DNA of 64,000 nucleotides from Ancrocorticia sp052089425 (GCF_052089425.1 NZ_JBQCZW010000011.1:1-64000); one strand, 5' to 3'. Shown: positions 8,623 through 17,426, numbered from the stretch's first letter. Made by a program: numbers and translations. Notes: a model not told the origin generated them from the sequence alone.

Positions 8623-9144
8623 CTAGGAACTGGCTAGATTCGATAGTCCGAGCTGCTCCAGTGCAGTTTCGGCGATCGTTTTGACGTTTGGAGTGATGTC
8701 GACGACGACGCCATCTTCATCAGCCTCCAAAGCCTCAAGAGTTGAGAGTTGTGACGGCAAGAGCGACGGCGGCATGAAATGCCCCTGCCTACCTTGGAGC
8801 CGCTCACTCAGCAGCTCTTCGGTACCGTGCAGGTGCACAAAGACCGTCCGCCCTGGGGCCTGTCGTAATCGGTCACGGTACACCTTGCGCAACGCGGAAC
8901 ACGTCACGATCGTGTTATGCCCCAAATTGTCCTGTTCGGCGGTCCATTGAGTAATGATGTCTAGCCAAGGCCAACGATCCTCATCGGTCAACGGTTGTCC
9001 CGCGTGCATTTTGTCCACATTTGCCTGAGGATGGAATTCGTCCCCCTCGGCCATCTGCCAGTCGAGCCGGTGTGAGATTTCCTTTCCAACCTCTGACTTT
9101 CCACAGCCTGCCACACCCATGACAACGAGATGTGTTTGTACCAT
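8623..9144 (-). CDS. gntK: Gluconokinase, GntK family
   Basis: Phosphorylates gluconate to 6-phosphogluconate. The 173-aa protein is of usual length. The P-loop GVAGCGKSEVG is at residues 10-20. It is followed by the substrate motif EGDEFHPQANVDKMHAGQPL, then DEDRWPWL and the CSALRKVYRDRLR block, all diagnostic of GntK. The start has AAGGAGGA seven nt upstream. It is the first gene of the gntK-gntP unit and is transcribed away from the GntR-family regulator across a shared regulatory region. Confidence 0.96.
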   Translation of the reverse strand: MVQTHLVVMGVAGCGKSEVGKEISHRLDWQMAEGDEFHPQANVDKMHAGQPLTDEDRWPWLDIITQWTAEQDNLGHNTIVTCSALRKVYRDRLRQAPGRTVFVHLHGTEELLSERLQGRQGHFMPPSLLPSQLSTLEALEADEDGVVVDITPNVKTIAETALEQLGLSNLASS

Positions 9145-9192
9145 ATTGTCCTCCTTGACAAGATCAAGTGTGACCTTGAGACGATCTTAAAC

Positions 9193-9234
9193 ATGATTAA
9201 CACTCTTTTACAATGTATTAGTGCTCCTAATCAT
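9193..9234. promoter_or_regulatory. Inverted repeat in gntK/GntR divergent promoter region
   Basis: ATGATTA (9193-9199) and TAATCAT (9228-9234) are perfect inverted arms with a partial inner match (ACT/AGT). They lie in an AT-rich stretch 50-90 bp upstream of gntK and 60-100 bp upstream of the regulator. Likely operator or promoter overlap for the GntR-family regulator. Confidence 0.45.
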
Positions 9235-9296
9235 CTGAATTGAGTGATTTGTTGTCGGTTTTGGTACCCTTTTAGGACAAAAGTCCAGCGGCGTCA

Positions 9297-10070
9297 GTGA
9301 AAGAAGCAAAGAAGGAGAACGAGTTGCAATCAGACTCAGGCAAGGAGTTGCTCCATCTACACATTTCGCAGTCGTTGGGCGTGGCTATTATCGAAGGGGC
9401 GTGGCCTCAAGGTAGCTCACGTACGTTGGAAGCCATACAAGATGGCTTTGACGTTTCACGAACTGTGGCTCGCGAGGCTTCGCGGCTCTTGGAATCCCTC
9501 GGTCTGGTGCAAGCACGCCGCCGGGTGGGCCTCACCGCCCAACCGATGAGCTCGTGGAACGTTCTGGATCCACAACTCATTAATTGGCGTCTACACTCAA
9601 CAGATCGCGAGAATCAGATTTACTCGCTGACCCAACTTCGCCTAGCGGTTGAACCCGCGGCTGCCGAAGGCGCCGCGAGGCTCGCCTCCGTCCACACTCG
9701 GGCCCAGCTCCTCCCAATAGCCTCCGAAATGAGGCGTACCGGTGAGGCTGGACAGCTAGACGAATTCATGGAGCTGGACATTGCGTTCCATAGTCTGTTG
9801 CTCCGCGGATCAGGAAACGAGCTCTTCGCGGCCATGGCGGACCTTGTAGCCGTGGTCCTTCAATGGCGCACTGAATTTGACCTCATGCCTGCTCAGCCCA
9901 AACCCGAGGCACTCGATCTCCATGAGGAGGTTGCTGACGCGGTATTCCGAGGAGAGGCTCAGCGCGCTCGTGATTCTATGGAAAAGATACTTGAAGAGGT
10001 GCGTGAAACCTTTGATGATGCGGCACAAACCCGCGCAGGTCTCACGCGCTGGGCCCGATCAGAGCGTTAG
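9297..10070 (+). CDS. GntR/FadR-family transcriptional regulator of gluconate genes
   Basis: DNA-binding repressor with an N-terminal winged helix (ALEAIQDGFDVSRTVAREASRLLESLGLV region, residues 40-75) and a C-terminal all-helical FCD effector domain. The latter carries metal/ligand residues in LDIAFHSLLL and DLHEEVADAVFRGE. The nominal start is GTG 9297. A TTG at 9324 with AAGGAG six nt upstream is equally or more likely and would shorten the product by nine residues. It is divergent from gntK-gntP, and it probably senses gluconate or 6-phosphogluconate (inference). Confidence 0.88.
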   Translation: MKEAKKENELQSDSGKELLHLHISQSLGVAIIEGAWPQGSSRTLEAIQDGFDVSRTVAREASRLLESLGLVQARRRVGLTAQPMSSWNVLDPQLINWRLHSTDRENQIYSLTQLRLAVEPAAAEGAARLASVHTRAQLLPIASEMRRTGEAGQLDEFMELDIAFHSLLLRGSGNELFAAMADLVAVVLQWRTEFDLMPAQPKPEALDLHEEVADAVFRGEAQRARDSMEKILEEVRETFDDAAQTRAGLTRWARSER

Positions 10071-10073
10071 TCC

Positions 10074-10097
10074 CGGTGTTCGCGCACACGAGCACCG
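10074..10097. terminator. Convergent hairpin after GntR regulator
   Basis: CGGTGTTCG (10074-10082) pairs with CGAGCACCG (10089-10097), with one mismatch. It starts three bases past the regulator stop and separates it from the convergent ribokinase gene. Confidence 0.5.
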
Positions 10098-10168
10098 TGA
10101 TCAAGCAGTCCAGCCTCTGCTGCTACACCACAGCTCTATCCGGTTCGGCGGACGTCCGTAAGCCTTGA

Positions 10169-11071
10169 TCAGATCTTGGCGAACTCTTCTGCGGTTGCAT
10201 AGGAACTCTGCGTACCCAGCTTGGTCACCGAATCGGCGGCGTATGTGCTGGCCATCGCGAGCGCCTGCTCGACATTTCCGGAGTCCACAAGGTAGTGGCT
10301 GAAGCAGCCAATGAACGCATCTCCCGCACCAGTTGAGTCCTTGGCATCTACCTTGACTGCCGGTATCTCGCGTACGAATTCGGCGTTTACCCACACTGCT
10401 CCGCGAGACCCAATGGTGACAATGACGTCCTTAACACCCTTATCCACCAACACCTGAGCGGCTTCTTTGATCTGCTCGATCGTCTCTACCGGCTTTCCCG
10501 TCAGGATGGCCAGTTCGGTTTCGTTCGGCATGAAGTACGTGCAGCTCGTGACTTTCTCAATGTCTAGATCTGGGTGCGCAGGAGCCGGGTTCAAAAGCAC
10601 GGGAATGTCATGCGCGTTGCCGAACTCGATTGCAGCATAAACAGTCTCCAGCGGCACCTCCAACTGGAGAACGATGAGCTTGCAAGCGGCGATCTCATCG
10701 GCAGCCGCATCAATATCGGCCGGTGAAAGCTTCTCGTTCGCACCTAGAACGATAATGATCGAGTTGTTGGATTCCTTATCAACGAAAATGGGTGCCACAC
10801 CGGACGTGGATTCTGTTTCTAGAACGAACCGAGTATCAATACCGTTCTGAGCGAAGTTGTCGATCGTGTTCTTCGCGAAGATATCGTTTCCTACTCTAGT
10901 AAGCATGAAAACCTCAGAGCCAAGGCGCGAAGCCGCCACAGCCTGATTGGCACCCTTGCCGCCGCACCCCATCTGAAAGTCCGGGGCGGCTAGAGTTTCT
11001 CCCTGCTCTGGCATGCGCTCCACATAGGAGATCAGATCCACCATGTTCGAGCCGATAACTGCAATGTCCAT
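10169..11071 (-). CDS. rbsK: Ribokinase, PfkB family
   Basis: Phosphorylates ribose or a similar pentose at O5. The 300-aa protein starts at ATG 11071 (MDIAVIGSNMVDLISYVERMP) with AAGGAA upstream; the frame extends further back but without a site. PfkB signature 1 is GCGGKGANQAVAASRLG near residue 40. Signature 2 DSTGAGDAFIGCF near residue 247 contains the catalytic Asp. It belongs to the pentose/polyol cluster with the FGGY kinase next to it, but is separated from that gene by 294 bp with a terminator and has its own promoter region. Confidence 0.93.
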   Translation of the reverse strand: MDIAVIGSNMVDLISYVERMPEQGETLAAPDFQMGCGGKGANQAVAASRLGSEVFMLTRVGNDIFAKNTIDNFAQNGIDTRFVLETESTSGVAPIFVDKESNNSIIIVLGANEKLSPADIDAAADEIAACKLIVLQLEVPLETVYAAIEFGNAHDIPVLLNPAPAHPDLDIEKVTSCTYFMPNETELAILTGKPVETIEQIKEAAQVLVDKGVKDVIVTIGSRGAVWVNAEFVREIPAVKVDAKDSTGAGDAFIGCFSHYLVDSGNVEQALAMASTYAADSVTKLGTQSSYATAEEFAKI

Positions 11072-11145
11072 CTGGATTCCTTTCGGTTCAGCGAGAGCCT
11101 GCACCTTGGAGGCATTCCCACACAATAACGGGTGTACGCAACCAC

Positions 11146-11176
11146 ACCGCGTGCCGCGTTTGGGACCGCGTGCCGC
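11146..11176. promoter_or_regulatory. 12-bp direct repeat upstream of ribokinase
   Basis: ACCGCGTGCCGC occurs at 11146-11157 and again at 11165-11176, 19 bp apart, 75-105 bp upstream of the ribokinase start. Possible regulator site. Confidence 0.3.
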
Positions 11177-11183
11177 AGCTAGA

Positions 11184-11218
11184 GGCGTGGACCACCATCT
11201 TATCGGGTGATCCACGCC
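11184..11218 (-). terminator. Terminator hairpin downstream of FGGY kinase
   Basis: GGCGTGGA (11184-11191) pairs with TCCACGCC (11211-11218), and the inner CCACC/GGGTG extends the stem. It lies in the 294-bp gap between the FGGY kinase and ribokinase. I see no gene in the rest of that gap. Confidence 0.5.
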
Positions 11219-11365
11219 CCACTAATTGTTTTCGGGAGGCGCTTAAAGAAACCTGTATAGAAGCTCCTTATGGAGAGGAACTCCCGCTGGTATTACTCGC
11301 TGGAGTTACGCTGACCCACGTCGTATTCAACCCCGAGATGAAGCACCCGAGGATTACGTGCCTGA

Positions 11366-12910
11366 TTACTCGCGCGCTCCGATGTGCCGTGACGTTTTCG
11401 CCGCAATTGGTTCGAGCGCCCGATAGATCTCTAGATAGCGATGGAAGTAGAAATCGTATTCTTCATAGGCACCCGGCCGAGGCTCGATTGTCCGCCCGAT
11501 TGACATCATGTTTCCTGCCGCATCTTGGATGCTCTCATATATTCCAGCTCCCACGGCAGCTAGGATCGCGCAGCCAACCAGCGGCCCCTCCGTGTTCTCA
11601 GGTAGGGACATTGGCACGCCTGTCACGTCCGCATGCATCTGCATCCAAAACTCTGACTTCGTTGGCCCGCCGGACACCATCACCGTCGTGGGGTCGAGGC
11701 CCTTTTCACGCATCGTGTCAAAGATAGTTCGGGTACCAAAGCACACGCTTTCGAGCACGGCGCGATACAGGTGGTTTTCAGTATGAGCGAGCGTGAGCCC
11801 GGTGAAGGCACCACGCGAATATGCGTTGGAAAAGGGGGAACGATTCCCTTGGAAGTGATCAAGTGCGATCACACCATCCGATCCAATCGGAATCTCCTTA
11901 GCTCGCTCATCCAGAATTTGATAGATGTCGGCTCCGGTTTCCGCAGCATCCGTATGCGCCTGCAATGTGAAGCCTTTGGCGAACCAGTTGTTCACAGAAC
12001 CAGAGGAAATCTGGCCAGCCTCCACGGTGTATTGTCCCGGAACAATCGCATCGAAGTAGGCTCCCCATAGGCCCTTAGAGTAGATAGCTTGGTCAGTCTG
12101 TCCCAGCATCACGTGTGAAGACCCAGTAATAAGCGCTAATGATCCGGGCACAACAACGCCAAGACCAATGGCGCCTACGTGTGCGTCAATTCCGCCCATC
12201 GCTACGGGAATACCAGCTGGAAGTCCCAGCTCGTTTGCTGCGGCACTGCTGAGTTCACCCACTCGTTCGCCCATGTTGAGCACACGCGAAGGAATTCTCC
12301 CAAGAGCATCAGGAATGCCAGCATGTGTATAGAGATTGGTTGGCCACCCTGACCAGTTCGAATCGTAAAAGTACTTACACGTTGCCGTGCAAATGGACAT
12401 CGTCCATTCACCCGTCAACCTAAAGTTCATCCAATCCACGCAGTCAGCAAAGACTTCGGCTTTGGAGTATGTTTCAGGTTCGTGGCGGCTCAACCACATC
12501 AGTTTAGGTATACCCCATTCGGCAGAAACCGTTTCCTGCCCTGCATACTTCAGTGCCGGATCACCTGTGTTCGTTAAATCCTCGGCCTCCTGTGCGGCGC
12601 GGACGTCCATCCATAGGAGGGCGGGACGCAGTGGTGCGCCATCCCTGTTGCAAGCGACCAACGTCGAGGCCGTCCCATCCACGCACATACCGGCGATTCT
12701 CGAGGCATCGATACCGTCGAGAGCTTTGGGGAGCGCGGCCTTGAGGCCCTCCCACCAATCGTCTGGGTTCTGTTCAGCCCACGCCGGGCGTGGCCGTGCC
12801 GTATCGACTGGTACGGACGCTGTTGCTTCCAGCTGACCGTGGGGATCGAGGAGTGCAACGCGTACCCCGCCCGTGCCCACATCAACTGCTAAAAGTAGTT
12901 GTTCTACCAT
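11366..12910 (-). CDS. FGGY-family carbohydrate (pentulose) kinase
   Basis: ATP-dependent sugar kinase, 514 aa, of the xylulokinase/ribulokinase superfamily. The N-terminal lobe has LLAVDVGTGGVRVALLD (phosphate binding), the sugar-contact block CVDGTASTLVACNRDG, and the catalytic Asp region GGIDAHVGAIGLG near residue 240. The second lobe has LITGSSHVMLGQ and GGPTKSEFWMQMHADV near residue 440. These blocks fit D-ribulokinase-type FGGY enzymes better than XylB, but the substrate is inferred. The ATG follows GAGG. Transcribed downstream of the SorC regulator, with repeat operators between them. Confidence 0.88.
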   Translation of the reverse strand: MVEQLLLAVDVGTGGVRVALLDPHGQLEATASVPVDTARPRPAWAEQNPDDWWEGLKAALPKALDGIDASRIAGMCVDGTASTLVACNRDGAPLRPALLWMDVRAAQEAEDLTNTGDPALKYAGQETVSAEWGIPKLMWLSRHEPETYSKAEVFADCVDWMNFRLTGEWTMSICTATCKYFYDSNWSGWPTNLYTHAGIPDALGRIPSRVLNMGERVGELSSAAANELGLPAGIPVAMGGIDAHVGAIGLGVVVPGSLALITGSSHVMLGQTDQAIYSKGLWGAYFDAIVPGQYTVEAGQISSGSVNNWFAKGFTLQAHTDAAETGADIYQILDERAKEIPIGSDGVIALDHFQGNRSPFSNAYSRGAFTGLTLAHTENHLYRAVLESVCFGTRTIFDTMREKGLDPTTVMVSGGPTKSEFWMQMHADVTGVPMSLPENTEGPLVGCAILAAVGAGIYESIQDAAGNMMSIGRTIEPRPGAYEEYDFYFHRYLEIYRALEPIAAKTSRHIGARE

Positions 12911-13013
12911 GGTTTATCCTCACTTCGTTGTGGAGTTCTCTCAACGGGTATTTTCATGGTTCTCCGGCGGAGTCCGTTTACACCACCGTCCTTTCTCTCG
13001 AATCGCCGCTCTC

Positions 13014-13056
13014 ACCGGTATTCGGGCAGATTTCCTGCTCCCACCAGTATTCGGGC
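13014..13056. promoter_or_regulatory. Paired direct repeats, probable SorC-family operator
   Basis: ACCGGTATTCGGGC (13014-13027) and ACCAGTATTCGGGC (13043-13056) differ by one base and are 29 bp apart. They lie between the SorC-like regulator gene and the FGGY kinase, about 105-145 bp upstream of the kinase start. SorC-family proteins bind as tetramers to such spaced sites. Confidence 0.45.
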
Positions 13057-13062
13057 GAGTCT

Positions 13063-14022
13063 CTATTTCGGATCTGTCTCCCTCAAGACTTCGCGCGCTG
13101 TGGATTGGCTGGTGATGAGGATGCTCGGGTAGCCGCCCAGAAGCGCCGCGCGCGTGATCGCACTCTTTTGCAAACCAACGGCCACCGCAATTGAGGTATC
13201 AACCTTCTTCAGGTCATCAATGGATAGCCCGATCGTGCGCGCCTCCCAATCGGGATCCACGATCTGCCCCACTCCATTAATGAAGTGGCCGAGAATATCG
13301 CCAACCCCACCTTTGGCGCGAAGCTGAGTGGCATCGCCGCGAGTCAAACATCCGGCCTCCACCAGCACGGAATCGGTTCGCAGCGCACCGAGGGAGTAGA
13401 GAGCCACGCTGGCCTTCTTGCCGTGTTCGAGTACGTTGGCCACAGCGGGATCTTGGCTCAACGCCGTGGCCAACTCCGGCGATCCCACGATGGCTGGGCA
13501 CGGAAGTACCAACGCTTGGCCACGTGCGCGCTTGGCAACACTCACCACAGTCTGCGCCGCGGACGGCACCTTGCCTAGCGTGGCGATTCCTCCGTTGAGC
13601 TGGACAACGGTGGGATGATCCGCCCATCCCTCGCCCAGACAGGAGGCTACCCGAGCCATGGTATTACCCCAAGAGATTCCCACTACTTCGGGGTTCGGGC
13701 GAATCTGCACCATGACTTGAGCGGCGTGGGCGCACACTTCCCCAATAGTTTGAGACAAGGTTGCGCGATCGCGCACCACTACGGCCTCCTCCAGCGAGTA
13801 ACGCTGAAGGAGTTCTGCTTCCAGATCGCCATCACGCGAGTAGGGATCGTGCACGCGAACCTGCACGAAGCCTTCGTTACGTCCAACTTCCAGCAGGCGG
13901 CTCACCTTCCATCGGGAGAACCCGAGTTCTTCCGCTATCTGCTGGTGGTTCCGCCCCTGAACGTAAAAGAGCTCGCAGACCTTGAGGACTGCGTCCCTGC
14001 GCTGGGTATCGTCCGGTTTCAT
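13063..14022 (-). CDS. SorC/DeoR-type sugar-binding transcriptional regulator
   Basis: Effector-responsive regulator, 319 aa. It starts at ATG 14022 (MKPDDTQRRDAVLKVCELFY) with GGAAG upstream. The N-terminal helix-turn-helix is HQQIAEELGFSRWKVSRLLEVG (residues 25-46), typical of the SorC family. The remaining 260 residues form the sugar-phosphate sensor domain, with VVGISWGNTMARVASCL near residue 115 and GGVGDILGHFINGVGQIV near 240. It likely controls the FGGY kinase and perhaps the zinc dehydrogenase gene, which lies 124 bp upstream on the same strand. Confidence 0.9.
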   Translation of the reverse strand: MKPDDTQRRDAVLKVCELFYVQGRNHQQIAEELGFSRWKVSRLLEVGRNEGFVQVRVHDPYSRDGDLEAELLQRYSLEEAVVVRDRATLSQTIGEVCAHAAQVMVQIRPNPEVVGISWGNTMARVASCLGEGWADHPTVVQLNGGIATLGKVPSAAQTVVSVAKRARGQALVLPCPAIVGSPELATALSQDPAVANVLEHGKKASVALYSLGALRTDSVLVEAGCLTRGDATQLRAKGGVGDILGHFINGVGQIVDPDWEARTIGLSIDDLKKVDTSIAVAVGLQKSAITRAALLGGYPSILITSQSTAREVLRETDPK

Positions 14023-14145
14023 GCCACTTCCTCTTGCATGCGCCCGGCCCACCGCTTCTGGGCGCAGCGTGCCACCGCACCGTCACTCGGCGAGGTACGG
14101 AACGACGGCATCGGGAGCCCCGCTAGGCCGCGCATCCCGCCATCC

Positions 14146-15198
14146 CTAGGACACCTGAGTTTTCTCTGGCATGAAGATGACTTTGGAGGAGTGAATGGTC
14201 CGCTCCTTCATGTTCTTGATTGTCTCGGCCACCGCATCCAAGCCCAGCTCATGAGTAATCATGAACTCCCACTTCAAATCACCGGACGCCAACTTATCCA
14301 CCGTCGTCGTCCACTCCGTACCAGGGAACGGCGCAGAAAACGAATTCCACGACCCAAGAATCGCCGTCTCCAACCGCATCATCCGCGCCCAACTCGCATC
14401 CGAAATCGTAATATCCGCATTCGGAATACCAATCAACACAAGCTGACCATGACGAGCAGTCATCGCCACCGCCTCATCCGGAACAGCGCGAGCACCCGAG
14501 GTATCAACAACCACATCGAAGCCGTCACCCACCACAGCCGCCAACTCTTCGGCGCCCACCGGCGCCGCTGTAGCACCCGCCTCCAACGCCAAAGCCACCT
14601 TCTGCGCCGAGACATCAATGGACACAACCTCACTAGCCCCCATGAGCTTGGCCCACTGGATCGCAAACAACCCAATCGGCCCGCCACCACCAGTCACCGC
14701 CACACGAGAACCCACCGTCAGCTTCGTCTTGAGGATCGCATGAAGAGCGATCGCGGCCGGATCCACCATCGCAGCAGCCCGCAAATCAAGACCCTCAGGC
14801 ACCTTCAACAACAAATCCGCAGGACCAGCAACATAATCCGCATACGCACCATCACGCCGCGAACCGTAATAATCATAATCCTCACACAACGAGTAATGCC
14901 CCTGCTCACACGGACCACACCTAAAGCACGGCAACATCGGCGGCACCGTCACATGATCACCGGGCTCCACGCTCTCGACGCCCTCACCAACAGCCTCAAC
15001 CACACCAGAAAACTCGTGCCCGCAGATCAGCGGCAAGGAGTGGGGGCCCTTCTTGTACATCCGATCAAGGTCCGAACCACACACACCACACGCAGCCACC
15101 TTGATCAACGCCTCACCCGGCCCCGCCTTAGGCTTTTCCACCTGCTCCAACCGAATATCTCCAACCCCGTACATCATGACGGCGTTCATCTGTGCCAT
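14146..15198 (-). CDS. Zinc-dependent polyol dehydrogenase (galactitol-1-phosphate / sorbitol dehydrogenase type)
   Basis: NAD(P)-dependent oxidation of a polyol or polyol phosphate, 350 aa, MDR superfamily. Catalytic zinc ligands are in ACGVCGSD and CGHEFSG. The structural zinc site is C-x2-C-x2-C-x7-C in PCFRCGPCEQGHYSLC. The Rossmann motif is VTGGGGPIGL near residue 166. The SLCEDYDYYGSRRDG segment resembles GatD-type enzymes. Codon use differs from neighbours: NNT and TTG codons dominate (GAT, TAT, GGT, TTG), whereas adjacent genes prefer C-ending codons. This suggests acquisition from another lineage. It would feed the FGGY kinase with a ketose (inference). Confidence 0.88.
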   Translation of the reverse strand: MAQMNAVMMYGVGDIRLEQVEKPKAGPGEALIKVAACGVCGSDLDRMYKKGPHSLPLICGHEFSGVVEAVGEGVESVEPGDHVTVPPMLPCFRCGPCEQGHYSLCEDYDYYGSRRDGAYADYVAGPADLLLKVPEGLDLRAAAMVDPAAIALHAILKTKLTVGSRVAVTGGGGPIGLFAIQWAKLMGASEVVSIDVSAQKVALALEAGATAAPVGAEELAAVVGDGFDVVVDTSGARAVPDEAVAMTARHGQLVLIGIPNADITISDASWARMMRLETAILGSWNSFSAPFPGTEWTTTVDKLASGDLKWEFMITHELGLDAVAETIKNMKERTIHSSKVIFMPEKTQVS

Positions 15199-15280
15199 TG
15201 GTTTACCTCCCTGTATCCCGTTTTTCTCGACTGTTCCACACTAGATCGGTGAGCCGGTTGGCATGTGTTTCCAGAGAGAA

Positions 15281-15297
15281 TTGCACATATGTGGCAA
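15281..15297. promoter_or_regulatory. CACATATGTG palindrome upstream of response regulator
   Basis: TTGCACATATGTGGCAA contains the 10-bp palindrome CACATATGTG. It sits in the 326-bp gap between the dehydrogenase start and the response-regulator start, which otherwise shows no gene. A longer version, GTGCACATATGTGCAC, lies inside the histidine-kinase coding sequence at 16214-16229. Confidence 0.3.
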
Positions 15298-15524
15298 TGG
15301 AGCGCATCGTCATCCATGAATTGAGGGCACAAGACCTACACCGCAACAAATCCGGGGCGCCGAGTGTGGAGTGGCGAGCGAGGGAGCGAACACACACGAG
15401 CAGCGGGCGTGACCGGCGGCAACGGGTCTGGCCGGCGGCGCCAGCAGCAGACGCGCCATGTGAGCCGCCTTCCACTTGACGGAACCTCGCCCCGCACCTG
15501 CCCACACTGTGGCAACTTCGGATT

Positions 15525-16184
15525 ATGAAGCTTGTGTTGGCAGACGATGTGGCCCTCCTACGTGACGGCCTCGCGGCGCTCCTCCAGGGCGCGGGCCATA
15601 CGATTGTGGGCACGGCGGCCGATGCAGATGAGCTGCGCTCCCTTGTCCGCTCTCTCATGGCCACACCCGATCAGCCGGACGCGCTGATCACCGATATCCG
15701 CATGCCGCCGGATAACACGAATGACGGGCTGGTTGCTGCGGTAGAGCTCCGCTCCGAGTTCCCCGGCCTGCCCGTGGTGGTGCTTTCTGCCTACGTTGCC
15801 GGCCCGTACGTTGACCAGCTCATGGCGGATTCGGATGGCGGAACGGGCTACCTGCTCAAGGAGCGCGTGGGCCGGATCGAAGATTTTCTCCACACCCTCG
15901 AGGTTGTTGTTGCCGGCGGGGTGGTTGTGGATCCCGAAGTTGTCAGCCATCTCATGGGTGGCTCCAGCCGCGCACTCAGCCGCCTCACTGACCGCGAGCG
16001 CGCCGTCCTTTCCCTTATGGCCGAGGGACTTTCCAACTCGCAGATCGGCGAGAAACTGGTGCTCTCGCGAACTGCGGTGTCCAAGCACGTGGCCAACATT
16101 TTCATGAAGCTGGACCTACCGCCCGGCGAGGATAACCGGCGCGTGAGAGCCGTCCTCACCTGGCTTCGCGCGGAAAAGCCGTAG
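15525..16184 (+). CDS. LuxR-type (NarL/LiaR) response regulator
   Basis: Two-component response regulator, 219 aa. The receiver domain (1-125) has the acidic pocket ADD at 6-8, the phosphorylation site Asp57 in LITDIRMPP and the conserved Lys in YLLKERV. The C-terminal LuxR helix-turn-helix is LTDRERAVLSLMAEGLSNSQI through TAVSKHVANIFMKLDL (155-200). It converges on the sensor kinase gene with a 6-bp gap between stop codons. Cognate kinase: the adjacent HisKA_3 protein. Its probable target is the ABC/FtsX pair just beyond the kinase. Confidence 0.93.
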   Translation: MKLVLADDVALLRDGLAALLQGAGHTIVGTAADADELRSLVRSLMATPDQPDALITDIRMPPDNTNDGLVAAVELRSEFPGLPVVVLSAYVAGPYVDQLMADSDGGTGYLLKERVGRIEDFLHTLEVVVAGGVVVDPEVVSHLMGGSSRALSRLTDRERAVLSLMAEGLSNSQIGEKLVLSRTAVSKHVANIFMKLDLPPGEDNRRVRAVLTWLRAEKP

Positions 16185-16190
16185 CGAGGT

Positions 16191-17426
16191 TTAGCTCCAG
16201 TCCGGCTCGGTTGGTGCACATATGTGCACTTGTGTTCCCTCTCCGGCCGTGGATTCCACGCGGAGCCCACCGCCCACCACTTCGAGGCGTTCGGAGATTC
16301 CGGCCAGCCCGTGCCCGGTTTCGGCTGGCGTTGCCCCACCGGTTCCTTGATCGCCGACGACGGCGGATACCTCCGCATCCCCTAACTCCAGTTCGAGGGT
16401 GGCTTGGTTGGTTCCCGAATGCTTAGCCACGTTGGTCAGTGTTTCTGACAGAGCGAAATACACCGCTGTAGCAACCGGAAGCGCTGGTTCACTCCCACCT
16501 GTAACGCGCACATGAACGTCAAGGCCCGAACGTGCGCAAAGATCCTCAACAGCCGCCTTGAGGCCCAGATCGGTGAGGACTGCCGGATGAATCCCGTGCA
16601 CCACCTCCCGAAGCTGACGCAGCGAGGATTCGGCTTGGCTCTGTGCCTCTTCGATGAGTGGCAGGAGCCGGGCACGGGCCTCCGGATCGTCAGACCCGGC
16701 CGCTACTCGTGCCGCACCCAGCTTCATGGTGAGAGCCACGAGCTCTTGTTGCGTGCCGTCGTGCAAATCGCGTTCAATGCGTGTGCGTTCTGCTTCAAAG
16801 GCATCCACCAAGGTGATCCTGCCCTTGCGCAGCCCTGTGACTTGGCCACGAAGTTCGGCGGCGTTGGCCTCATCGGGCGTGGTGGCCAGCGATTCAATGA
16901 TCCGGACCCGGATCTTTCCCAGTAGCCAGAGAAGCCAGAACAGAAGAACAACAACGGCTATGCCGATGAGGATCAGCCACCATGTCTTACTGACAGGCCC
17001 GTCCACGATCCAATCCCCGATCTGGATGACAGGACGATCTGGGCCGGAAATGAATGGCGCCACCATGAAAGTGGCCGCCAGAACCAACCCCACGAAGGCA
17101 AGGAAGAACGAGGCCGTGGACACCAACAAGGTGGACAGCGTGACAGGCAGATCCCGTTTCCAGAAGTCCGCCGTTGCTACCCGCCCACTGAGCCACTTGC
17201 CCATTTTCGAGCCGTGCCGTTCCGATGGCGTTTCGGCCCCGACGATCCGGCCAATCCATCGCTCTACTTCGGCAAGTGCAGGCACCGTGATGTGGACGAG
17301 GAAAACAGTGAGCACTACGGCGATGATCTCAAATATCCAGACCACAGCATGCGCAAGCTCGTTGATGATGAGAGCTGCGGGATGGGGGGTGCGCTTTTCG
17401 CCATCGTGATCCATAAATCCGACCAT
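16191..17426 (-). CDS. Membrane sensor histidine kinase, HisKA_3 (LiaS/DesK-like)
   Basis: Cell-envelope sensor kinase, 411 aa. Two hydrophobic hairpins (residues 20-50 and 95-165) form a membrane domain with a short external loop. The dimerisation/phospho-acceptor motif is ERTRIERDLHDGTQQELV near residue 220, with the His in RDLHDG. The ATPase domain has ALSETLTNVAKHSG (N-box) and GHGLAGISERLEVVGG (G-box). The start is ATG 17426, or ATG 17414 four codons later; neither has a strong ribosome site. It is divergent from the ABC exporter genes, an arrangement typical of modules that sense cell-wall antibiotics or peptides. Confidence 0.92.
   Translation of the reverse strand: MVGFMDHDGEKRTPHPAALIINELAHAVVWIFEIIAVVLTVFLVHITVPALAEVERWIGRIVGAETPSERHGSKMGKWLSGRVATADFWKRDLPVTLSTLLVSTASFFLAFVGLVLAATFMVAPFISGPDRPVIQIGDWIVDGPVSKTWWLILIGIAVVVLLFWLLWLLGKIRVRIIESLATTPDEANAAELRGQVTGLRKGRITLVDAFEAERTRIERDLHDGTQQELVALTMKLGAARVAAGSDDPEARARLLPLIEEAQSQAESSLRQLREVVHGIHPAVLTDLGLKAAVEDLCARSGLDVHVRVTGGSEPALPVATAVYFALSETLTNVAKHSGTNQATLELELGDAEVSAVVGDQGTGGATPAETGHGLAGISERLEVVGGGLRVESTAGEGTQVHICAPTEPDWS

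Noticed and set aside
13615..15252. 545-codon open frame on the + strand
   Set aside because: Antisense to the SorC regulator and the zinc dehydrogenase, both with clear motifs. Its length comes from the dehydrogenase codon bias, and the translation is Arg/His-rich with no domain.
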